Shown in pieces: positions 26,239 to 34,348 of a stretch of 64,000 bases of DNA. Below the pieces are notes generated by a model, which saw only the letters and a list, made by a program, of their open reading frames with translations, was not told the DNA's origin and ran no database searches. Location of the stretch: the NCBI RefSeq assembly GCF_021531895.1, contig NZ_JAFBIX010000016.1:1-64000 (forward strand), given 5' to 3'. Every line of letters begins with the position of its first letter. The first letter of the stretch is position 1. The position numbers were made by a program, and so were the translations under genes. This stretch comes from Faecalicatena contorta. GTDB lineage: Bacteria > Bacillota > Clostridia > Lachnospirales > Lachnospiraceae.

Positions 26239-28395
26239 ATGTCTAAAACAAAGGGAAGGGTCACTTTACCAAGTGAATCTAATTTTTTGAACGAAACGAA
26301 GGAGATGCTGGAACGCTGGGGAGCCGATGCACTCCGTGACAGTGACGGCACAAAGCTTGACGATGAGATCAAGTCTTTGGATGCTAAGATCTATACGACT
26401 TATTTTGTCGCAAGAGGACACAATGAATTTGCAGAAAAACATATGGATGAATGCCAGCAGATGCTTCTGATGTCGAAACACAATCTGGCAACAGATTCTT
26501 CTGTTACGATTGATTTTCTGGACGGTTATTATCGCGAACAAGTAATCGCAGATTATATTCACGATCCTAAGAAATGGTGGGAGGTCATTGACCGTACTAC
26601 GGGAGAAGTTGTACCTGTAGACTGCTGGACCATTGATGAGAAAAACGATCTGGTCACCATCAACAATGCCATTCCATTCCATGAATATACGGTATCCTTT
26701 TTCGTATATGCCATCTGGGATCCGACGCAGATGTACAACCACATCACCAACAACTGGGGGGATAAGCCGCATGAGATTCCATTTGATGTACGCCAGGTCA
26801 ATTCTGGAGCTTTTGCCAAGGATTATCTGAAGCAGTGGTTAATCGACAACCCGGACACCGATGTCGTGCGATTTACTACGTTCTTCTATCACTTTACATT
26901 GGTATTTAACGCACAGGCTAAGGAAAAGTTTGTAGACTGGTTCGGCTATGGTGCGACTGTATCCATCAAGGCTCTGGAAGAATTCGAACAGGAATATGGC
27001 TATGCTTTAAGACCGGAAGATATCGTGGACAATGGTTACTACAACTCTACATTCCGCGTTCCAACGAAAGCTTACCGCGATTATATGGATTTCATCCAGC
27101 GTTTTGTTGCCAGAAAAGCAAAGGAACTGGTAGACATCACTCATGAAGCCGGCCGGGAGGCTATGATGTTCCTTGGTGACAACTGGATTGGAACAGAACC
27201 TTATGGTCCTTATTTTGAGGACATTGGTTTGGATGCAGTGGTAGGAAGTGTCGGCGGTGGTGCAACATTGCGTCTGATTTCTGATATTCCAGGTGTCAAA
27301 TATACAGAAGGACGTTTCCTTCCTTATTTCTTCCCGGATACCTTCTATGAAGGAAATGACCCTTGTATCGAAGCCATCGACAACTGGCTCAGTGCAAGAC
27401 GTGCATTGATGCGTAATCCGGTAGACCGCATCGGCTACGGCGGTTACTTAAGCCTGGCATATAAATTCCCGAAATTTGTAGATTATATCGAGAAGGTTAC
27501 CGATGAATTCCGTCTGATTTATGACAACGTCAAGGGCAAGACGCCTTATTGCGGTCTGAAAGTTGCTATCCTGAATTCCTGGGGCAAGCTTCGTTCCTGG
27601 CAGACTTATATGGTAGCCCACGCTCTCTGGTACAAACAGACCTATTCTTACTTTGGCGTATTAGAATCCCTGAGCGGAGCTGCAGTAGATGTGGTTTTCT
27701 TAAGCTTTGATGATATTCGTGAAAATGGAGTTCCTTCCGACGTAGACGTCATCATCAACGCTGGTGATGCTATGACCGCGTTCTCCGGCGGCGAAGAATG
27801 GCTGGATGAGAAGCTTGTCACCGCCATTCGTAAATGGGTCTATGAAGGCGGCGGTTTTATCGGAATCGGCGATCCAACTGCTGTACATCACGGCGGACGT
27901 TACTTCCAGCTTGCAGACATTCTCGGTGTAGACAAGGAACTGGGATACACCCTGTCTACGGATAAATATTTTACGCAGGCACAAGATCATCACTTCATCA
28001 TTGAAGACCGAACTGCAGATTATGATTTTGGCGAAAGCAAGCATGATATCTACGCATTGTCTGACCGCACAGAGATTATCGAATACTCCAATCATGAGGT
28101 ACACCTTGCGGCCAACACCTACGGCAAGGGGCGCGGAGTATATATTGCAGGACTTCCTTACAGTTACGAAAACACACGTCTTCTCATGCGCGCTATGTAT
28201 TATGCCGCTCATAAAGAAGATACTTTCCACGTATGGTATGCAGATAATCTGAATTGTGAGGTAAATGCCTACCCAGAAAGTGGAAAATATGCTATACTTA
28301 ATAATTCAAACGAGACACAGACTACAAAGTTTTATGATGGAGAGGGCAATTGCGAGACCATCACTCTCGAACCTTGTGAGATTCTGTGGCGTTAA
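26239..28395 (+). CDS. lnpA: GH112 galacto-N-biose/lacto-N-biose phosphorylase
   Basis: A 718-aa cytosolic enzyme that splits Gal-beta-1,3-GlcNAc or Gal-beta-1,3-GalNAc with phosphate into Gal-1-P and the free amino sugar. The GH112 barrel is clear: GRVTLPSESNF at the N terminus, VVRFTTFFYHFTLVFN, and GDNWIGTEPYGPYF, whose Asp314 aligns with the catalytic acid reported for the bifidobacterial enzyme (Asp313). A glutamine-amidotransferase-like domain follows at about 440-660 (VDVIINAGDAMTAFSGGE). Length is normal for the family. The ribosome binding site is AGGAGGG. It lies apart from the importer/kinase operon and is followed 33 nt later by an araC gene. Preference for GNB, LNB or galactosyl-rhamnose cannot be read off by eye. 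Confidence 0.95.
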   Translation: MSKTKGRVTLPSESNFLNETKEMLERWGADALRDSDGTKLDDEIKSLDAKIYTTYFVARGHNEFAEKHMDECQQMLLMSKHNLATDSSVTIDFLDGYYREQVIADYIHDPKKWWEVIDRTTGEVVPVDCWTIDEKNDLVTINNAIPFHEYTVSFFVYAIWDPTQMYNHITNNWGDKPHEIPFDVRQVNSGAFAKDYLKQWLIDNPDTDVVRFTTFFYHFTLVFNAQAKEKFVDWFGYGATVSIKALEEFEQEYGYALRPEDIVDNGYYNSTFRVPTKAYRDYMDFIQRFVARKAKELVDITHEAGREAMMFLGDNWIGTEPYGPYFEDIGLDAVVGSVGGGATLRLISDIPGVKYTEGRFLPYFFPDTFYEGNDPCIEAIDNWLSARRALMRNPVDRIGYGGYLSLAYKFPKFVDYIEKVTDEFRLIYDNVKGKTPYCGLKVAILNSWGKLRSWQTYMVAHALWYKQTYSYFGVLESLSGAAVDVVFLSFDDIRENGVPSDVDVIINAGDAMTAFSGGEEWLDEKLVTAIRKWVYEGGGFIGIGDPTAVHHGGRYFQLADILGVDKELGYTLSTDKYFTQAQDHHFIIEDRTADYDFGESKHDIYALSDRTEIIEYSNHEVHLAANTYGKGRGVYIAGLPYSYENTRLLMRAMYYAAHKEDTFHVWYADNLNCEVNAYPESGKYAILNNSNETQTTKFYDGEGNCETITLEPCEILWR

Positions 28396-28428
28396 ACAAG
28401 AATTCACACGAAGGGAGTTTATCCCATT

Positions 28429-29271
28429 ATGGTTCAAAACATTAAGATGGAGGAGATTGTTCACCAGGACAATCTCCCCGCCAAAATTATACTACAGACC
28501 CTGGCCGGCGACACATCCCGCGTACCTCCTCATTGGCACAAAGACATCGAATTGAATCTCGTTCAGGCCGGGACATCTATTTCTATCGTAGATGGAAGAC
28601 AGAGTATTCTATCACCCAACGACATCAATATCATTAACAGCAAAAAAATTCATTACGGTGATATTCTGGAGGATTCTGGTTTTATAAAATTAATCACGAT
28701 CCAATGGGATTACGACTTCTTTCTTCGATACTGCCCGGACTTTCCTCAATATCAATTCTCCCTGGATAACCGCGAATGGATCAAGCCTAAGCTTCGAGAG
28801 CTAATCCTGAAAATCGCCGACTTGCACCAGTCCAGAATTCCTTATTCTGAGATGAAGATACACGCATTACTTCTGGAGGTCGGGAGCCTTTTATTGGAGC
28901 ACTGTCTGGAAACCAATTCCTATTATCAGGATTACGACCTTGCCAGGAAGATCGAACAGATACAAGAATCCATCATATATATTGAAGGAAATTATTCCCG
29001 GCAGATCTCACTTGCAGAGATTGCTCACCACGTAAATATGTCACCTGCGTATTTTTCGAGGAAATTCAAACAATTCACCGGAATTAATTTCTACGAATGC
29101 CTGACTCTTCATCGAGTCCAAAAGGCAAGAGATGAATTATTAAATACCGATCAAACCATCACGGAAATCGCCTTTAACAATGGTTTTCCGAACGTAAAAT
29201 CATTCATCGAATCCTTCAAAAAGATATACCATATAACACCTAAGCAATACCAAAAAGCCCATAAATGTTAA
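28429..29271 (+). CDS. AraC-family transcriptional regulator
   Basis: A 280-aa regulator with an N-terminal cupin domain (PPHWHKDIELNLVQAG near residue 35) and two C-terminal helix-turn-helix motifs at about 180-275 (LAEIAHHVNMSPAYFSRKFKQFTG and ITEIAFNNGFPNVKSFIESFKKIY). It follows lnpA by 33 nt and is probably co-transcribed. It precedes the GPH symporter and Gfo/Idh/MocA genes, which it may control. A GAAGGGAG site lies 11 nt before the ATG; a second in-frame ATG is six codons in. Confidence 0.88.
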   Translation: MVQNIKMEEIVHQDNLPAKIILQTLAGDTSRVPPHWHKDIELNLVQAGTSISIVDGRQSILSPNDINIINSKKIHYGDILEDSGFIKLITIQWDYDFFLRYCPDFPQYQFSLDNREWIKPKLRELILKIADLHQSRIPYSEMKIHALLLEVGSLLLEHCLETNSYYQDYDLARKIEQIQESIIYIEGNYSRQISLAEIAHHVNMSPAYFSRKFKQFTGINFYECLTLHRVQKARDELLNTDQTITEIAFNNGFPNVKSFIESFKKIYHITPKQYQKAHKC

Positions 29272-29287
29272 TTTTGTGAGGCTTTTT
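29252..29287 (+). terminator. Terminator of the lnpA-araC transcript
   Basis: AAAAAGCC (29252-29259) with GGCTTTTT (29280-29287), extended inward by CATAAA/TTTGTG, followed by more T. It starts inside the last codons of the araC gene. Confidence 0.65.
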
Positions 29288-29348
29288 TTATTTTTAAAAG
29301 CAAAATTTGACAACTTTTAAGCAACATAGGGAAATACACTCCATCACC

Positions 29349-29376
29349 TGTCTGATACAATAGAATCAGTCAGACA
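29349..29376. promoter_or_regulatory. Inverted repeat over the -10 region of the GPH gene
   Basis: TGTCTGA (29349-29355) and TCAGACA (29370-29376) face each other across a 14-nt gap that begins with TACAAT, a candidate -10 box. It is about 40 nt upstream of the symporter start and may be a repressor site. Confidence 0.4.
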
Positions 29377-29414
29377 TGTACATTATGACAGTTCAATAAC
29401 AGGAGGTATATAGA

Positions 29415-30779
29415 ATGGGAAAATGGAGATTAAGAATTGGTTATGGAGTGGCCGACCTTGCCTGCACTCTAATCTTCTCAATGGTGGCGTCTTATCTGAT
29501 GATATTCTACACAGATGTATTTGGCATCAGTGCCGCTGTGGCCGGAACCATGATGTTCGCTACAAGAATTGCGGAAGGGTTTATGGATATTCTGGCAGGT
29601 CTGATCGTGGACCGCACCAACACACGATGGGGACGGAACCGCCCGTTTTTCTTGTTTGGCGCCATTCCGCTTGGGCTTATCACGATTGCCGTCTTCTATG
29701 CGCCCCCGCTTCAGGGAAACTGGAAGATTGTATATGCATTCGTATCCTATGTCATCCTAAGCTTTATCTATGCAATCGTAAATATCCCTCTCTCTTCGAT
29801 TCTGCCGACTCTGACATCAGATTCGAAAGAGCGCACCGTTCTGGTTACCACACGAATGATATTTTCCATGATTGCCGCTACGATCATCACAACATTTACC
29901 ACCCCGTTAGTCCGACATTTTGGAAATGATGATCCGGGGCGAGGATATCTGTCTACCATTACCATCTATGCAACAATTGCAGTCATTCTGTTTTTCGTTA
30001 CTTTTAAAAACACAGAAGAAAAGATCCAGCCTGCCGCCAAAGGAAAGAAATCCTCTGTGAAGAAGGATTTCCAGTCCTTGAACTCACAGTGTCTGGTCAT
30101 GTTTTTATTCGGACTTTTGTACTTCTCCATGTTCAATATCCGAAGCACCTCAGTCATCTATTACTTTACCTATAATCTGGAGAAGATTGAGTTGATTCCG
30201 ACAATTGGAATTCTAGGTACTTTCTCCGGCCTGCCCGTATTACTGCTTCTTCCATATATCACAGGAAAGATCGGGAAACGCAACGCTGTCATCACAGGTG
30301 CCGTCATCTATATCCTTGGCACTCTGACCATCTGGTTTGCTCAAAGTACTACCCCCATTCTGATGTGCGGTCTTGTGGCAACAGGATGCGGCATGTATCT
30401 GATTCAGGCTACATTTTTCACTATATGCCCAGATGTCATTGATTACTGTGAATACACCAGCGGACAGAGCATCGCAGGTATGATCACTGCCTGCTCCGGT
30501 TTCCTGTCCAATATTGCCATGGGCGCCAGCAGTTCCCTTCTTGGGCATCTGCTCAAAGCCGGCGGATACGTTGCCAATCAAAAACAGACAGCATCTGCTC
30601 TTAGGAGCATTCAGATAAGTTTTATCTGGGTTCCCATCACATTATGTCTTGCCATTATTGTGCTAATGCAATTCTATAAGTTAGACAGGCGGATGCCTGA
30701 AGTCCAGAAAGAACTTGCCAGACGCCGCGGCCTTTCAAAAAAAGCACCGGCTCAGATGCCAGATATTATAAAACAATAA
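29415..30779 (+). CDS. GPH-family sugar:cation symporter (MelB-like)
   Basis: A 454-aa integral membrane protein with about twelve hydrophobic helices. The GPH/MelB signature is visible: GVADLACTLIFSMVASYLMIFYTDVFGI, then DRTNTRWGRNRPFFLFGAIPLG around residue 65, the cation-site region of the family. It imports a glycoside with Na+ or H+. It has its own leader (with the 29349-29376 inverted repeat) and is followed 36 nt later by the Gfo/Idh/MocA gene. A galactoside, GalNAc-glycoside or small glycoconjugate substrate is inferred from the neighbours only. Confidence 0.87.
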   Translation: MGKWRLRIGYGVADLACTLIFSMVASYLMIFYTDVFGISAAVAGTMMFATRIAEGFMDILAGLIVDRTNTRWGRNRPFFLFGAIPLGLITIAVFYAPPLQGNWKIVYAFVSYVILSFIYAIVNIPLSSILPTLTSDSKERTVLVTTRMIFSMIAATIITTFTTPLVRHFGNDDPGRGYLSTITIYATIAVILFFVTFKNTEEKIQPAAKGKKSSVKKDFQSLNSQCLVMFLFGLLYFSMFNIRSTSVIYYFTYNLEKIELIPTIGILGTFSGLPVLLLLPYITGKIGKRNAVITGAVIYILGTLTIWFAQSTTPILMCGLVATGCGMYLIQATFFTICPDVIDYCEYTSGQSIAGMITACSGFLSNIAMGASSSLLGHLLKAGGYVANQKQTASALRSIQISFIWVPITLCLAIIVLMQFYKLDRRMPEVQKELARRRGLSKKAPAQMPDIIKQ

Positions 30780-30815
30780 CAGAAGTATTTAAAAAAATCT
30801 AAAAGGAGTATCGTC

Positions 30816-32003
30816 ATGAAAAAGAAATTAAAAATCGGTGTCGTGGGCGTAAGCTTCGGCATGGAATTTGTCGCAATCTATAAGAAACATCCCGATGTAG
30901 AATCTGTCGTCATTGCGGATACAGACGAAAGGTTATTAAAAATTGCACAGGAAAAATTCGGCTTTTGCGAAGAAGAATGCTTTACCGATATCCAGCCTAT
31001 GCTGGATGATCCAGAAGTGGATGCCATCCACATCGTTACACCGCCCGCTACACATGCCGAATTATCCATTCGTGTTCTGAATGCAGGAAAGCACTGCGGA
31101 TGTACCATTCCAATGGGGATGTCTCTGGATGAATTATATGCAGTTATTGAAGCCAGAAAAAAATCCGGAAAAAAGTATATGTTCTTGGAGACTACCGTCT
31201 TTGGAAGAGAATTCTTCTATGTGCAGGATATGTACCAAAAGGGAGAGTTGGGGAAAATCCAGTATATGAGCTGTGCACATTATCAGGACATGGAAGGCTG
31301 GCCATCCTACTGGGAAGGATATCCGCCGCTTATGCACCCGACCCATGCCATCGGCCCGTGCCTGATGCTTTTGAGAAAATATCCAAGTCATGTATATGCC
31401 AAAGGTTCCGGCAGAGTCAGAAACATCCTGAAAGAACGATACGGATGTCCGTTTGCATTTGAATCCGCAATGGTATCTCTGGAAGACAGCGATGTGACGA
31501 TTGAACTGGAACGCTTTTTATATGGTGTTGCCAGAAGCTATTCTGAATGCTTTCGTGTATATGGCGAGAACAAGAGCTTCGAATGGCAGCAAACGGCCAA
31601 TGAAGATCCGGTACTCTTTAGCCGGACCGGTGAATTACAGCAAGATATGATTGATCTGGATTCCGATCCTGAAAGATTCAACCGCGGCAGCGAGATCATC
31701 GAGCAGCGGATTAAGGTACCAGATTATGGATATCGACTTCCGAAAGAGATTGCTGGTTTCACGGCTGAAACTATATATAATGATGAGAATATGCACCTCT
31801 CTTTCAAACAGGGCGGAGGGCATGGCGGTTCCCACCCACATATGGTTCACGAATTCGTCAGATCCATTATCGAAGACCACAAGCCAATCGTAGATGATAT
31901 CCTGGGCGCATATTGGACCGGCCTTGGAATCTGCGCCCACCAATCCGCAATGGAGGGCGGCAAAGTCATCGAGATTCCTGCATTCAAAAATTATAACAAA
32001 TAA
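30816..32003 (+). CDS. Gfo/Idh/MocA-family protein resembling GH109 glycosidases
   Basis: A 395-aa protein with an N-terminal NAD(P)-binding Rossmann fold (IGVVGVSFGMEF, residues 7-18) and a C-terminal alpha/beta domain. The motif holding the catalytic Lys of ordinary family dehydrogenases (EKP) reads T97-I98-P99, so that Lys is absent. Around MFLETTVFGREFF (122-134), HPTHAIGP (174-181) and GGGHGG (333-338) it resembles the NAD-dependent GH109 alpha-N-acetylgalactosaminidase type. Inference: a redox-cofactor glycosidase or lyase acting on a sugar brought in by the adjacent GPH symporter. An ordinary sugar dehydrogenase remains possible. The start has AAAGGAG upstream. Confidence 0.7.
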   Translation: MKKKLKIGVVGVSFGMEFVAIYKKHPDVESVVIADTDERLLKIAQEKFGFCEEECFTDIQPMLDDPEVDAIHIVTPPATHAELSIRVLNAGKHCGCTIPMGMSLDELYAVIEARKKSGKKYMFLETTVFGREFFYVQDMYQKGELGKIQYMSCAHYQDMEGWPSYWEGYPPLMHPTHAIGPCLMLLRKYPSHVYAKGSGRVRNILKERYGCPFAFESAMVSLEDSDVTIELERFLYGVARSYSECFRVYGENKSFEWQQTANEDPVLFSRTGELQQDMIDLDSDPERFNRGSEIIEQRIKVPDYGYRLPKEIAGFTAETIYNDENMHLSFKQGGGHGGSHPHMVHEFVRSIIEDHKPIVDDILGAYWTGLGICAHQSAMEGGKVIEIPAFKNYNK

Positions 32004-32019
32004 AAATTCTCCAACAAAA

Positions 32020-32056
32020 AAGCCTTCAAATACTATATTTCAGTACTTGAAGGCTT
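32020..32056. terminator. Bidirectional terminator between Gfo gene and rpsR
   Basis: AAGCCTTCAA (32020-32029) with TTGAAGGCTT (32047-32056), extended inward by TACT/AGTA with one bulge. A-rich and T-rich tails serve both convergent genes. Confidence 0.8.
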
Positions 32057-32087
32057 ATTATCATATTATACAATTACACTAACAAAA

Positions 32088-32354
32088 TTAGTCCTGTACG
32101 TATGGCATCAAAGCGATGTGACGTGCTCTCTTGATTGCTACAGTAAGAGCTCTCTGGTGCTTTGCGCAGTTTCCTGTAATTCTTCTTGGAAGAATTTTTC
32201 CTCTTTCAGAGATGTACTTTCTTAATTTTGCTACATCCTTGTAATCGATCTCGTTATTCTCTTTTCCACAGAATACACAAACTTTTTTTCTTCTACGTCC
32301 GCCGCCTCTTCTCTTGAAGCCGCCTTCTGGACGATTTCCTTTATCGTAAGCCAT
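32088..32354 (-). CDS. rpsR: 30S ribosomal protein S18
   Basis: An 88-aa S18 protein. A Gly/Arg-rich N terminus is followed by CVFCGKE and a later NCAKHQ, the Cys-containing (zinc-type) form, and the family core [24 protein letters not shown]. The start at 32354 has GAAAGGAG upstream; an ATG six codons earlier overlaps that site. Last gene of rpsF-ssb-rpsR. The 120 nt between ssb and rpsR hold a short repeat (32438-32466). Confidence 0.96.
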   Translation of the reverse strand: MAYDKGNRPEGGFKRRGGGRRRKKVCVFCGKENNEIDYKDVAKLRKYISERGKILPRRITGNCAKHQRALTVAIKRARHIALMPYVQD

Positions 32355-32437
32355 GTTAAACTCTCCTTTCATTCGGTTAATGAAGTTCTTCTTCCCAGGT
32401 TCGGCAGAACCTCGCCAAAGAAAAAGAACGGCTTTCT

Positions 32438-32466
32438 CACTAAGTTCAGCTTCGCTTCACTAAGTG
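32438..32466. repeat. CACTAAGT direct repeat within the ssb-rpsR gap
   Basis: CACTAAGT occurs at 32438-32445 and 32458-32465, a 20-nt step, with AGC..GCT between, so the region can also fold back on itself. It lies in a 120-nt gap inside an operon, unusually long for rpsF-ssb-rpsR. Confidence 0.45.
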
Positions 32467-32474
32467 TTCAATGC

Positions 32475-32921
32475 CTAGTTAAACGGTAATTCTTCGTCTA
32501 TTCCATCTGGAATATTCATGAAGCCGTCGCCTGCATCAGATGCTGGTGCTGGTGCCGGTGTGGGAGCCGAACGAAAACTTCCGATATTCGCATCGCTTGC
32601 AGCCTTGCTCTCTGCAAATTCCTGCTCTTCTACTACAACCTCTGTTGTGTAGACTTTCACGCCATCTTTATTGGTATAACTTCCGGTCTGAATACGTCCA
32701 CAGATCGTAACACGTAATCCCTGACGGTAATATCTCTCAGCATGTTCTGCCTGTCTTCCAAATGCAACACAATTGATGAAATCAGCGGTCGCCTCTCCAT
32801 CACGTCTGAATCTACGATCAACAGCCAGTGTATATCTTGCGATTGCTAAAGGATTCTCTCCCTGTGAATATCTCACTTCAGGATCTCTTGTCAAGCGTCC
32901 CATCAAAATTACTTTATTCAT
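32475..32921 (-). CDS. ssb: Single-stranded DNA-binding protein
   Basis: A 148-aa OB-fold protein: MNKVILMGRLTRDPEVRY at the N terminus, FINCVAFGRQAEHAERY and GRIQTGSYTNKDG. A disordered Pro/Ala linker (about 115-135) and the acidic tip DEELPFN follow, through which SSB recruits repair and replication proteins. Standard place between rpsF and rpsR. Confidence 0.97.
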   Translation of the reverse strand: MNKVILMGRLTRDPEVRYSQGENPLAIARYTLAVDRRFRRDGEATADFINCVAFGRQAEHAERYYRQGLRVTICGRIQTGSYTNKDGVKVYTTEVVVEEQEFAESKAASDANIGSFRSAPTPAPAPASDAGDGFMNIPDGIDEELPFN

Positions 32922-32942
32922 ATAATTACCTCTACTTCCTGC

Positions 32943-33230
32943 TTATGCTTCCTGTCTAACGCATAAATATCTGATAACGTTATCCATGATGCGAATTCTC
33001 TGTTCGATTTCGCCTGGAGTTGTAGCATCAGATTCGAAGTGGATGAAATAGTAGTATGCTTCTTTCATCTTCTGAATTTCGTAAGCTAATCTCTTCTTAC
33101 CCCATTCATCGACGTCTGAGATCTGACCACCGAAACGTTCAACTAATGCTTTTACTTTTTCGATAACCTGTGCTCTCTCGTCATCTTCGATTTTTGCACT
33201 GACAACAACAGCTAATTCATATTTGTTCAT
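32943..33230 (-). CDS. rpsF: 30S ribosomal protein S6
   Basis: A 95-aa S6 protein beginning MNKYELAVVVS, with WGKKRLAYEIQKMKEAYYYF and RIMDNVIRYL, the ferredoxin-like fold that pairs with S18 in the ribosome. The start at 33230 has AGGAGG 11 nt upstream; a GTG four codons earlier overlaps that site. First gene of the rpsF-ssb-rpsR operon. In many bacteria the S6:S18 complex represses its own mRNA. Confidence 0.96.
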   Translation of the reverse strand: MNKYELAVVVSAKIEDDERAQVIEKVKALVERFGGQISDVDEWGKKRLAYEIQKMKEAYYYFIHFESDATTPGEIEQRIRIMDNVIRYLCVRQEA

Positions 33231-33330
33231 GTCGTCTTGCACCTCCTTCTGGTCTTTTGGCCCCCGCTCAACTTATGTGGGAGCAAGGATTTCTGCCGCT
33301 TTCAGTCGGCAGTTTTATTGTATCACGGTT
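33231..33330 (-). promoter_or_regulatory. Leader region of rpsF, possible S6:S18 binding RNA
   Basis: The leader contains a hairpin CTGCCG/CGGCAG (33293-33312) and a GCTC/GAGC fold nearer the gene. Known rpsF leaders use a CCG-containing stem to bind S6:S18. I see CCG in the hairpin but cannot confirm the full consensus. Confidence 0.3.
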
Positions 33331-33359
33331 TACAATGATACCATATTCCAGTGCTTGTT

Positions 33360-33557
33360 TCAAGCCTTTTTCTTCAAATCTTTTGTATTTTTTTCTACTA
33401 ATTTTCGCGCAATCATAATCTGATGCCCACATCCCATACATTTCAGTCGAAAATCTGCTCCTACCCGGAGGATCTCCCACTCTTTACTGCCACATGGATG
33501 CTGCTTTTTCATCGTAACAATATCTCCAACTTCATATATATATCTGTCATTCATCAT
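33360..33557 (-). CDS. DUF951 small protein
   Basis: A 65-aa protein of the DUF951 family: VGDIVTMKKQHPCGSKEWEILRVGADFRLKCMGCGH, with three Cys and a His that may bind metal. Function unknown; it is often near rpsF in Firmicutes, as here (130 nt upstream). Its start overlaps the end of the sortase gene by 4 nt (ATGA), so translation is probably coupled. Confidence 0.88.
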   Translation of the reverse strand: MMNDRYIYEVGDIVTMKKQHPCGSKEWEILRVGADFRLKCMGCGHQIMIARKLVEKNTKDLKKKA

Positions 33558-34348
33558 TCTACTGATTTCTCCTCTTCTTTTACTCCACGAACCACGAATC
33601 GATGATTGTCACTGGCACTGGTGCAGGTTGACAATGTCACGATCGTATCTTCTGTCGTCACTTCAACTCCCGTATCATATGCTGCCACTTCCTTTGTCAT
33701 AGTAAGGAATGTCTGATACTCCTCATCCGTATGAAATACTGTCAGATAAGTATCCGATGTATCTTCTACCACACCAACAGAATAGATGTGATATGTGATC
33801 TCTCTTCCATCCGGTGTATAGATGTAAAAATAGGGATTCGCCTCCCAGAATGACTTTTCTTCATAGTCCTGCAGATGTCGGAACATTGAGCCATCCTTCA
33901 TACGATGTCCATAGATGATCGAGTTTCTGTCCGAAAAATCCGCCTGATTATCTACATTCAGAAAGATAGCGCCCAGGGTATTCTCATTTGCAGAAAATGT
34001 TTTCTTCAAATACGTGCTGTTATCATCTCCCTGTACGATGGGATAACTGATCTGGGAAGGCTCCGGTGAAAAACGTATCCATCCTATGGTATCTGGATTG
34101 ATTGCAAGCAGTTCATCAAAATTCACTTTGAATCCCTCTTGTTCATCCTCTCCTTTTCCCGTCTCAACTGCCAAGTCTCTGATCTTATCATACTCACTTC
34201 TGCCATCATAATATCCCTTGCCAATCTTGAACAGCTGGAATGCGGACACACAGAACACAGCAATAGCGATTACCAGCACAATATTGGAAAGAATGCTTCC
34301 TTTTTTCTTTCTCTTTTTTCTTCCTCTGTGATACTTCTTCCTACTCAT
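33554..34348 (-). CDS. srtB: Class B sortase
   Basis: A 264-aa membrane-anchored transpeptidase. A very basic N terminus and one signal-anchor helix (about 20-42) precede a sortase domain at about 85-260. The catalytic residues are visible: His in IIYGHRM, Cys in TLSTCTSASDNHRFVV and the Arg of the same segment. It would attach surface proteins with a C-terminal sorting motif to peptidoglycan. No substrate gene is adjacent; the only sorting-like C terminus in the window is the phosphoesterase-like protein at 60562-62313. Its start overlaps the CyuA-like stop codon (TAATG). Confidence 0.93.
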   Translation of the reverse strand: MSRKKYHRGRKKRKKKGSILSNIVLVIAIAVFCVSAFQLFKIGKGYYDGRSEYDKIRDLAVETGKGEDEQEGFKVNFDELLAINPDTIGWIRFSPEPSQISYPIVQGDDNSTYLKKTFSANENTLGAIFLNVDNQADFSDRNSIIYGHRMKDGSMFRHLQDYEEKSFWEANPYFYIYTPDGREITYHIYSVGVVEDTSDTYLTVFHTDEEYQTFLTMTKEVAAYDTGVEVTTEDTIVTLSTCTSASDNHRFVVRGVKEEEKSVE

